NCBI GenBank assembly: GCA_021399435.1 | Contig: JAJTUP010000009.1 | Span: forward strand, 1,240,001 to 1,304,000 | DNA length: 64,000 nucleotides | Reading direction: 5' to 3' | Origin: Diaporthe sp. PMI_573 | Taxonomy: Eukaryota; Ascomycota; Sordariomycetes; Diaporthales; Diaporthaceae | Shown here: one piece after another, positions 56,501 to 64,000 of the stretch | Layout: every line of letters starts with the position of its first letter | Position numbering within the stretch: the stretch's first letter is position 1 | Made by a program: the position numbers and the translations under genes | The notes under the pieces: model-generated | What the model was told of the DNA's origin: nothing | The model's database searches: none | The model's input: only the letters and a program-made list of their open reading frames with translations

Positions 56501-57301
56501 ATGATCTACAATAGCCAGCCCGACATGGCTGTCCAGGACGACCTGTCATCGCTCTTTTCTAAGAGCCTTACCCTCAACTCCAAACCGCCACCAACGCCCC
56601 AGGACGATAAGATCATCTACATCTCCCAGCACTACAACCACAGTGCGCACATCGCGGCCCAGCAGCAGCCAGAGGTCCAGCAAAATGAGCCCATGCAACG
56701 ACGATCTTCAGAGCCTCCACGCTCAGACCTCCAGGACCTGGAGCTCCTCCTACGCAACCACGGCGTGGACACGTCGGCCCTCTCCCTGCCCCAGGTCGAG
56801 CTGTTCCGCAACGCGGCAGACGCCCAGAAGGCGCGGCTGATCCAGCTGTGGACCATCTGCCCGCCCAGCAACGCCGCGGCCGACCCCTCCCTGACCTGGA
56901 GCAACACCACGGTCGAGCAGGAGGAGATGCTGGCCCAGAGGCGGTTCGAGTACCACCAGCAGCAGCAGACCCTCGCCGACGAGGCCGTCATGAGCCTGGA
57001 CGGCACCGACACGGGTACCACCTTCGGCAGCTCGCCCGCGTCCATGCAGTCCGGGGACGGCAGGTGGGTCGCCCACGCGCAGCACTACATGGAGCCGTAC
57101 ATGCAGAGCGGGTACGAGCAGCTGGCCAAGAAGGAGTACGACGCGTCCGCGGGGAGGGGGGTCAGTGAGTACAAGATCGCCACCGACCCGGTGTACCAGT
57201 CAACGGGCGGGGTGCTTGACTACGAGAGGCAGCAGTGGATGGAGAACCAATACGGCGCGGCCGTCGGCGGCGGCTGGGGCGACGATGAGGAGATGTTGTA
57301 A
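56501..57301 (+). CDS. Hypothetical protein
   Basis: Single exon of 266 aa from MIYNSQPDMAVQDD; the second Met (residue 9) is an alternative start. The N-terminal half is polar (SKSLTLNSKPPPTPQDDKII, HYNHSAHIAAQQQPEVQQ). Next comes a helical module, DLELLLRNHGVDTSALSLPQ, then VELFRNAADAQKARLIQLW, which would form two or three amphipathic helices. WSNTTVEQEEMLAQRRFEYH and a Gly/Asp-rich C-terminus with YEQLAKKEYDASA and WGDDEEML follow. There are no cysteines apart from one in the helical module, no signal peptide and no membrane segment. The strong third-position GC bias supports coding. I do not recognise the family, and the function is unknown. Confidence 0.75.
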   Translation: MIYNSQPDMAVQDDLSSLFSKSLTLNSKPPPTPQDDKIIYISQHYNHSAHIAAQQQPEVQQNEPMQRRSSEPPRSDLQDLELLLRNHGVDTSALSLPQVELFRNAADAQKARLIQLWTICPPSNAAADPSLTWSNTTVEQEEMLAQRRFEYHQQQQTLADEAVMSLDGTDTGTTFGSSPASMQSGDGRWVAHAQHYMEPYMQSGYEQLAKKEYDASAGRGVSEYKIATDPVYQSTGGVLDYERQQWMENQYGAAVGGGWGDDEEML

Positions 57302-58244
57302 AGGCGGGCCGGGGATCGTACTTTTTGTTCCGTCGGCCGGGTGGTCGAGTTTGTCTGATTCCACAATGATTTTGTTTTTGGCAAGAATGGCATGGCACAG
57401 CACAATGATACCGAAAGACTGCGTTGCGCATATTGCAGCTGGGAAGGGCGTTAGCATGCACTCATAACACACTTACAACTACCCGCAGGGGATACGGCGT
57501 CTAATTCTCTGTTTCTTGATAGGAATTACCCACTCATTTTCCCCCGGCCTGATTATTATCACCAGGAAAGGCTTTTACCTTTGAAAGAATGCTGGTCCGT
57601 CAAATCAGCCCGTTGGGTATGGCTTGTGGCATAGAGCATTGAAGCATTCAAACATTTAAATACTCTGGCGTGGGGGCCGCCCAGTGCTGGTGAAGCCGAA
57701 TGCATACAGCTTCGCAAGAGCAACCAGTAGAGCAACCAGTTAGTAGTTGTTGTTGACTCCTAGGCACTTAGAAGACTTGCACAAAACGGAGAGAGTCGAA
57801 TGTGATGGATGCGAGCCTGGTTCCAACACGGCAACTCGCGAGCAGCTACCAGTTCACGCTCTTTTCAATTGGTAAAAAGTGCGTGATAAGACTTCTGTGA
57901 TTTATGCGCGCAGAGAGTCTAAACGTGCGGGTGAGGCTTCTTCTTCGGACCACATTCATCCTTCCAGGTGCCTTCTATCCATCCAATCAACAAAACGTAC
58001 ATCCAATTTTGCTTTCGAATGTACTGGCGCAGTGTGGTTCGATCACATCAACATCACCACCACGGCCCTCACTCTGCGAGGCAACCAGAGTCCACATCCA
58101 AACCGCCTCTTCTTTCTGTTATGCTTTCCTCCTCTCATAAACATTGCGAAAAAGCCAACCAAAACGCCGCCAGCCAAAAGCCTCTCCACAACGGAAGACG
58201 AGATGGTGTCCTGCGTTTGCTGAGAAGAACAGGAAGCGACTAGT
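57302..58244. other. Convergent intergenic region, no gene seen
   Basis: 3' ends of the unknown gene (+) and the ER J-domain gene (-). Several overlapping short frames near 57880-58240 have no motif. Confidence 0.5.
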
Positions 58245-59736
58245 TTATCTCTTTTTCGACTTGCGCTTGCTGCTTTTTCCAGGCTTGGCTTGAGGCTGGC
58301 TGCCGGTCGCCTTGGAGGCGGAGACGTCCTCGACCGACTTGTCCAGCAACTCGAAGTCGTCGTCCACGGAGCCAGTACTGGGGGTTCGCTTGCCGCCGGC
58401 GCCGGACGAGGAGTCTGTCTCGGCGGAGACGACTTCCTTGAAGTCTGTGCCCTCCTCCTCGACCTCTTCGTAGTCGTCGTCGCCGTCCTGGTTTTTGGAG
58501 AGGAAGCGGCCAGCGGTGCGGCCATAGAACCAGATGGGCATTCGCACGAGAGCGGTGTCACGGATGGTGGGCTTGGGGATCTCGTTGGGCTGCAGCAGGG
58601 TTAGCGAGGGCTCGAATCCCCGGGCCTACAGAGGTCAAAGTTGAGGGAGAGAACCCACGTCAAGCAAGAATTCCTCCATGTTGCCATCCTCGTCCTCCTG
58701 CTCGAGGTACACGTCACCGAGAGAGTCAACAACCAGAACCTTGCCGTTCTCCGCAACGACACGCTTCTTCGCGCCCTGGGGACCAGCGGAAGCAGCACCG
58801 GCAGCGGTAGTAGGGGTGGCGGTGCCAGAAGCGGAGCTGGCGCGGGTGGCAGCTCGCCGACCACCGCGCTTGGGTCCCTCCTGCGAGTTGCCCTTCTTTG
58901 CCTCGCGCTCTTGCATGCGCCTCATCTTGCGGTTGGTAGGCATGGCCTGTTCCTGCTGCTCCTCGGCGGGGGCTGGGGGCGGCGCCGCGGTTCCGACCGG
59001 CGCACCACCAGTGCCAACGTCGACGGCAGGTATTCCGAGGTTGTCGCCCCACGCCGCGTGGCGCGCAAACTTGATGTACCGCTCGACGAACTCGCGCTGG
59101 CGCTTCCAGCCCATGTACAGGGCGATGTAGTGCGCGCCGCCGCCGAGGGCGAGGAAGACGCCGAACATGACCGTGCCGAGGCCGGGGCGGTACCGGTCGT
59201 AGTAGTAGTTGGTGCCCTTCCACTTGGGGAAGCCATTGGACACGAAGTGGTCGTAGCGAGCACGGCCGGAGCCCTTCAGGATGTTGGCGACAATGGACAG
59301 GCGGGCCTGGCGGTCGGAGGCGAGCTTGACGGCGGCCTTGATCTCGGATTGCGAGGGGGGCTTGGAGACGTTCACACCGGGCTTCTTGTTCTTCTTGGCC
59401 TTGGCGCGCTCGGCGTTGAGCTGCTGCTTGACCTTGTCGGGGTGGAGGGAACGAGACTTCTTGCGGTAGGCTTTGTTGATATCGTCTTGGGAGGCAGAGG
59501 GAGTGACGCCGAGGAAGTCATAGAAGGACACATCCGGGCCTTCGAAGGTGGCCATCTCATCTCGCAGACGGAAGATCTCACGATCTGGATGACAACAAGT
59601 TAATATCAGCTATGCGGTGGCATGGCTAGCAAACGGCTGCCGTATCCGTGGGCGTGTACTTACCCTCCTTTGACCAGGCAGCAGACAGAGGCGTCAGAAG
59701 AGCCAAAAGGCTCAGGGAAAATACAGACAACTTCAT
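58245..59736 (-). CDS. ERJ5: ER membrane J-domain co-chaperone Erj5
   Basis: Three exons join in phase: 59736-59664, 59584-58659 and 58589-58245, giving 447 aa. The first exon is a signal peptide (MKLSVFSLSLLALLTPLSAA) ending in WSKE; the splice restores WSKEDREIFRLRDEMATFEG. The J domain follows (VSFYDFLGVTPSASQDDINK, then SRSLHPDKV with HPD). After LKGSGRARYDHFVSNGFPKW and YYYDRYRPGLGTVMFGVFLA comes a hydrophobic segment (GTVMFGVFLALGGGAHYIAL) that should anchor it in the ER membrane. The cytosolic part has MPTNRKMRRMQEREAKKG, an Ala/Thr-rich stretch, VVDSLGDVYLEQEDEDGNME and a final acidic/basic tail ending KSSKRKSKKR. This matches the Erj5 group of fungal proteins that support protein folding in the ER. 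The gene is complete. Confidence 0.93.
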
Positions 59737-61487
59737 GATTGCATGTCGATGTGGTGTGTTGACTGGTGGTTTTCCAAAGGGAGTCGGGCTCCAACAAGTC
59801 CTAGAAAATGTCGGTGCTGGCGCCAATGGGCTCGAAAAGGAGTAAATTGAGAAACCAGAAGCTGCGATCTGTACACAGCACCAATCTATAGGACCTTTTT
59901 TTCTGGTCTGAAGCAGTGCCGAGCCCAAGCCCCCTGCACTTGGTCGTCTTTGGTTGGTGTCACACAAGCTTCTAGACCAGGGCAGGGCCCGGGGCTTCTC
60001 CACAGAGGAAGGACCCTGAACATCTTCCACTGAATCCTATTAACGGCAAAAGGGTGCCTTCCACTATTCCCAGGTGTTCCTAATCAAGCCACATCTCGTT
60101 GGTGACGCCTGGCTACTGTACAGGAACACGTGCGTCTTACGTGCTTGATTGCGTAGACATAAGCAGGTCTGGCACTGCAAGTCAATCCTTCAATGGGTCA
60201 TCTTCTCACTGCAGGTATCAAGTGAGGTGGCCGTTTGCATGAGCCTGTGCCGGTCTGGTTTGCTTGACTGTGGCCCAGCAGGTCTGCGAAGAGAAGAATT
60301 CCGGAATATATCCCGAGGACATATTGTCTTATCAATTTCAAAATGTCATCAAGAAAAGAGCCTGTAATTTTCATGTATTAGAGATTAAGACTGAGTAACA
60401 GAACTTGTCCCTAAGCTCATGAATGAGCCAGCAGTGCGCTTGTGCAAGGAGTGTGCATAGTATCAACTCAACCACACGTTCTTACTGCATCTGTTTGTGT
60501 GTCCAGGCACCTGTTCAATTCTAAACATGTTGCCCAAGAGCTTATGCGTTCCCGTGGGGTAATTATCCAAGGCCAGGTGGCAGCTTGGTGCTGTGCCTTG
60601 TATGTAGACTACCCAAAACAGAGTCTCAAGCATCGAATGGGAACAGACCCGGGCAATGCCAACAGCCTCTAGCTATGGCGCCGTGTCATGCATGATGCAT
60701 CCACCAAGTGCGGTATGTGAGGTGAAAAATGTTGCTGGCTAATGATGCATGCCTGCCTGATTAGCTTCAGTGGCCAGGCAGACAGCAGAGGGTCAACATG
60801 GCAAGATGGAGTCACTGCTGGGGAAGAATCATATCTGTCAACTTCTAGTGTATTATTCTAAGACAGGTCCCTGGACACTGACATGCAAAGAGATGAATGC
60901 CCGAATGCTTCCGAAGGAGGAAGGATTGCTTTGACACGTGCTTACTGCTGTCTCTCCCTGCCCCCTTCCCTGTCTTTTTTTTTGTTTTAGCGTAGGACCG
61001 GGGCTCAGGAGTGCGCGGCCAGGTTCCTTGTTTCGAACAGGATCCAAACATTTGGTTACAGGGGCGCCACGTATCGTGTGTGCCGGGCATCAGGCACCTC
61101 TTGCAGGCGCTTCTCACGGGCACTACATTACTACTCTGCAGAACTGACCTCAGCTGCACCTTCCTGCCCTGTTTATTCATCACCACCATCACAAAGCCAC
61201 ACCGACTATTCATTCACCTCTGTAAGGTCTTCCAGACTGCCACACTCCCTTCTTAGCTTCCCCCGCCTTCTCTCCTTTGTGGACTCGAGGCCGTCGACCC
61301 CGTCGCTTGTCGACAAACAGAGGCCCCTGGAACGCGCCTCTCCCTCTACCCCCTTGCTCTGCGCCAACAGCGGCCCACGACCTCCAAATCTGCCTTTGTC
61401 GCCCAGATCAACCCATTGTTGACCCGATTGACCAAGCGCAACTGCAACATCTACAACCGTAGCAAAGCACATCAAACCGAAGCCAAC
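59737..61487. other. Divergent intergenic region, no gene seen
   Basis: Between the Erj5 gene (-) and the PRA1 gene (+). The last 350 bp are C-rich and lead into the PRA1 start. ORFs here have no motif and the middle part is AT-richer. Confidence 0.5.
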
Positions 61488-62018
61488 ATGGCGCGCATCC
61501 AGATACCCATTGACGCCCTGACCAGCCGCCTCCAGCTGGGAGACCGGTTCAACAGCATACGATCCTCCTCCTTGTCCAGCCGATTCGCCAACCTCCGGCC
61601 CATTTCCGAGTTCTTCGACTTCAAGCGGCTGTCGAAGCCCGAGAACTTTGCCGAAGCCCAGTCTCGTGTCAACTACAATCTCGGCCACTTCTCCAGCAAC
61701 TATGCCGTGGTCTTTGCCATGCTCTGCATCTATGCCCTGCTTACCAACCCCTGGCTCCTCTTTGACATCATCTTCGTCGTCCTCGGCATGTTCCTCATCG
61801 GCAAGCTCAACGGCCAGGACCTCGAGATCGGCCAGACCCGCCTCACCACCTCTCAGCTGTACACCGGTCTTTATGTCATTGCCATCCCCATTGGCCTGAT
61901 CTCCTCGCCCTTCAGCACCATCATGTGGCTCATTGGCGCCAGCGGCGTGGTCATTCTTGGCCACGCAGCCATCATGGACAAGCCCCTCGAGGAGGCTTTT
62001 TCTGGGGAGGCGGTCTAG
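61488..62018 (+). CDS. PRA1/Yip3-family prenylated Rab acceptor
   Basis: Single exon of 176 aa. The Met at 61488 (MARIQIPIDALTSRLQLGDR) is preferred over the 24 codons of open frame upstream, which lie in the C-rich leader. RPISEFFDFKRLSKPENFAE and RVNYNLGHFSSNYAVVFAML are the conserved PRA1 blocks. Two pairs of membrane segments follow (AVVFAMLCIYALLTNPWLL with FDIIFVVLGMFLIG, then TGLYVIAIPIGLI with IMWLIGASGVVILGHAA). The C-terminus is short and acidic (PLEEAFSGEAV). The family sits in Golgi and ER membranes and helps load prenylated Rab GTPases, opposing GDI. The gene is complete. Its stop codon lies only 68 bp before the start of the next gene on the same strand. Confidence 0.93.
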   Translation: MARIQIPIDALTSRLQLGDRFNSIRSSSLSSRFANLRPISEFFDFKRLSKPENFAEAQSRVNYNLGHFSSNYAVVFAMLCIYALLTNPWLLFDIIFVVLGMFLIGKLNGQDLEIGQTRLTTSQLYTGLYVIAIPIGLISSPFSTIMWLIGASGVVILGHAAIMDKPLEEAFSGEAV

Positions 62019-62086
62019 GTGGTCGGCCGCGAGCTCCCAAACGTGCGCCCCAATGGGGAAGACCATCGAGGCGAGAGAGGGACTAC

Positions 62087-63343
62087 ATGGCTGCTGGCTA
62101 CGGGCAGGGTATGTGGGGTAATAGCCAGAGGGTGGTGGAGGAGCTGGGGACTGGTGACGATACTGATACACAAGGAGTTGGTCTTGGTTCGGGGAGACGT
62201 TTTTCAAGCGATCCGCTTCGTTTTACGGGAATAGATGCGGGCGAGAGCATGGTGCGGTCGCGCAGGAGGGCTTACGAACAACCAGATGACGACGACGACA
62301 CATCTGAATCGGACCAGGACTCGGAAATGGACGCAGAGAGCGAAACACAGCTTGCTCTACGAGAGAAAGAAAATGCCTTGGTGGAGTCTGCACTGCGACG
62401 GATACGACGAGCGCAGGCAAAGGGCAAACAGGAGGTCAAACTTAACAAGAAGGAGCTGGCAGCTCTGGAACAACGGCGCAAGCGCATGCAGGCCGAAGCT
62501 GGCGGGAGCAAGAAGAACAAGAAGGAGCAGAGATACGCAGTGCCACTGTCGCAGCTGGGGCCAATATCGCAAAAGGAAAACCGGGCTCTCGTTGCGCCTG
62601 ATGATACATTACCTCCCCATCCTTCGCCAGGAACATTCGAGAGGACTCAAGAGGGCAGGCTTCAACCGCCGGTGGGCTGGTTCGCTCACCCGCCGTCGTC
62701 CCGTCCCGGAACCGCCGATTCTCGTGAATCTCGCAGATCTTCTGGGAGGGCATCCGACCGCGAACCGAGCTCATCCCCTTTCCAGTATTCTTATGTCCAG
62801 CCGTCCAGCTCACCCTCGAACCCGAGACATTCATCTGACCCCTCCCTACGGCATCGCTCATCCCGTGGTCCGCTACCTCACGAAGAATCATGGATGCCAC
62901 AGTACGGCGCATCCGCATCGACGTCGTCAATACCCTCTGCGAGTGACCCTTTCAGATACATGACCTCGGGCCCGCAAGCTCCTTATCATGCTGGCACCAC
63001 AGCTGGTCCCCGTAATTTATCCGGCTCTTCACTCTACTTGGATCCCCGCGCAGGCAACGCTCCTCGGCGCCAGTCCAGGCGGATCAGTCCTGACGACACG
63101 GAGAGTGAAGACAGTGATGATGAGGGCGACACCAGCGATGACATGGGTGCAGGCGCGCGGATTGGGGTCTCAAATGTTGGACCTTCGAGCGGTCGAGACC
63201 AGATTATTGTTGAGGAGGAACGTGAGCCTACACCACCGCCTCGCCCTGTGACGCGATCGAAAAAGGGCTCGTCAGCAACATCATCTCCGAAACGAAAACC
63301 TGTGGGCGGTGGCACTGGCCGCAAGAAAAAGGGCAGCAAATGA
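62087..63343 (+). CDS. Hypothetical Ser-rich, charged protein
   Basis: Single exon of 418 aa from the Met at 62087 (MAAGYGQGMWGNSQRVVEEL). The frame is open back to 61925, across the end of the PRA1 gene, but there it only shadows that gene. A basic helical block is the most ordered part: ENALVESALRRIRRAQAKGK, then KLNKKELAALEQRRKRMQAE and KKNKKEQRYAVPLSQLGPIS. An acidic/Ser linker comes before it (DDDDDTSESDQDSEMDAESE) and a long Ser/Pro-rich region after it (RQSRRISPDDTESEDSDDEG). The C-terminus (PKRKPVGGGTGRKKKGSK) is a likely nuclear signal. I do not recognise the family. The protein is probably nuclear and phosphorylated, but that is inference. Its promoter must lie inside the PRA1 gene unless both are on one transcript. 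Confidence 0.75.
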   Translation: MAAGYGQGMWGNSQRVVEELGTGDDTDTQGVGLGSGRRFSSDPLRFTGIDAGESMVRSRRRAYEQPDDDDDTSESDQDSEMDAESETQLALREKENALVESALRRIRRAQAKGKQEVKLNKKELAALEQRRKRMQAEAGGSKKNKKEQRYAVPLSQLGPISQKENRALVAPDDTLPPHPSPGTFERTQEGRLQPPVGWFAHPPSSRPGTADSRESRRSSGRASDREPSSSPFQYSYVQPSSSPSNPRHSSDPSLRHRSSRGPLPHEESWMPQYGASASTSSIPSASDPFRYMTSGPQAPYHAGTTAGPRNLSGSSLYLDPRAGNAPRRQSRRISPDDTESEDSDDEGDTSDDMGAGARIGVSNVGPSSGRDQIIVEEEREPTPPPRPVTRSKKGSSATSSPKRKPVGGGTGRKKKGSK

Positions 63344-63734
63344 GCAAGCCTTCTTCCACGATACCCTGGGGCTTCACCTTGTGCACGTGTCCATGTTTTT
63401 GGGAGCTTGTGGATAATATCTTGGGTTGGGCCTGTATTAATTACTAGTGTCTTTTCTGTTAGACCGGACTCCATAGAAAGGCGTCTGTGAACAGTATTGA
63501 TTTCCTATTCCTAAACTTGTCACGTCACGCCTCCAAACATGCTTTGCATAGTATTGGCATCCTGGGAAACAATTAATTCTGGTTTATTTGAGTGTATACG
63601 TATCGAAAGACAAATGCCAACTATATAGCCTGGCCTGTTTTGTTAAGAAAAAGATCATCAAATCGTTTCTTCATGAACCTCATTCATGGTGCGGCCCTTA
63701 TAAAGCCCCTGGATGACCAACACTGGCTGCTCGG
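63344..63734. other. Convergent intergenic region, no gene seen
   Basis: Short region between the Ser-rich protein gene (+) and the partial gene (-). Nothing recognised. Confidence 0.55.
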
Positions 63735-64000
63735 TCAGAACCAGTCCCTTACCGACCTCATCAGCCCATCGCCCCATCCACCATGAGAATCCCTCTCCCA
63801 ACTCCTCCGCTCCCACTGCAGCCCGCCGTCGTGGCCCCTCTCGAGGCTCACCTTGCCATCCCCGCCCATACCGCTCGCCATCCTCACAGCCTCGCCCACG
63901 AGGCCAACGCCGCCACCGCTCATGGCCCGCGCCCCGAGGCCAAGCATCCTCTCGATACTGGGGGGCAGGCGCAGGCCGAAGCGCGCGAGGAGCGCCGTCA
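63735..64000 (-). CDS. C-terminal fragment of an unrecognised protein, continuing beyond the right edge
   Basis: The minus-strand frame is open from the window edge: TALLARFGLRLPPSIERMLG, then ARAMSGGGVGLVGEAVRMAS, LQWERRSWERD and GLMRSVRDWF with stop at 63735-63737. GC-rich third positions and an amphipathic start support coding. The Gly-rich middle and final VRDWF do not identify a family to me. At least 87 residues are in the window. No upstream exon or start is visible. Confidence 0.5.
   Translation of the reverse strand, partial: TALLARFGLRLPPSIERMLGLGARAMSGGGVGLVGEAVRMASGMGGDGKVSLERGHDGGLQWERRSWERDSHGGWGDGLMRSVRDWF

Noticed and set aside
58641..59603. 320-codon + strand frame over the Erj5 gene
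   Set aside because: Antisense shadow; the minus strand encodes signal peptide, HPD J domain and family-specific blocks with consistent splicing.
1..64000. CRISPR arrays, insertion sequences, LTR retrotransposons
   Set aside because: No regularly spaced repeats, no terminal repeats and no transposase, integrase or reverse transcriptase motifs were seen; the genome is eukaryotic.

Overview
The window is nuclear DNA from a filamentous ascomycete (Pezizomycotina, most likely a Sordariomycete). The evidence is short GT-AG introns of roughly 45-110 nt, GC-rich third positions in the housekeeping genes, and typical filamentous-fungal families: a SAT4/PTH11-like rhodopsin-fold membrane protein, a cerato-platanin-like secreted protein, a berberine-bridge FAD oxidase and a 2EXR protein. 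Core genes include mitochondrial uL2, B-type cyclin, CK2 beta and ERdj5. Gene models below were assembled by hand from reading frames, splice sites and codon phase. No database was searched.

The window falls into two compartments. Positions 1 to about 25 kb look accessory. In order they hold the 3' end of a frame-broken aldo-keto reductase, a SAT4/PTH11-like receptor (-), a DAL5-type MFS transporter (+), an epoxide hydrolase pseudogene with premature stops (+), a truncated drug-transporter remnant (+), a secreted BBE-type FAD oxidoreductase (-), a beta-lactamase-fold serine hydrolase (-), an unrecognised 615-codon gene with two compensating frame changes (-), a GPH-type sucrose transporter (+), tRNA-Glu(CTC) and a cerato-platanin-like gene (+). 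The decayed genes and the transporter/oxidoreductase/hydrolase mix suggest a decaying catabolic or secondary-metabolism neighbourhood, but there is no PKS, NRPS or terpene backbone gene here.

From about 25.6 kb to the end the genes are intact and mostly housekeeping: CK2 beta (+), PAP2 lipid phosphatase (-), a cupin (+), mitochondrial ribosomal protein L2 (-), cyclin B (+), a low-complexity protein (-), a proline-rich protein with a 25-nt first exon (+), a second cupin (-), an MFS transporter of the ZIFL/YCR023C type (-), a 2EXR protein (-), a thioredoxin-PITH protein (-), two J-domain proteins (-), a conserved-looking unknown (+), a PRA1/Yip3 protein (+) followed 68 bp later by an unknown (+), and a partial gene at the right edge (-). 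The core compartment has long gene-free stretches (38.2-41.3, 48.3-51.6 and 59.7-61.5 kb), parts of which are probably long leaders. One of them contains a weak ankyrin-like remnant.

The best leads are the RIP-like decay of the epoxide hydrolase locus, the compensated frame changes in the unknown gene at 16-18 kb, the CK2 beta intron 1 that is open and in frame, the tightly spaced PRA1/unknown pair, and the proline-rich gene with its micro-exon. I did not find a clearly new multi-gene system.
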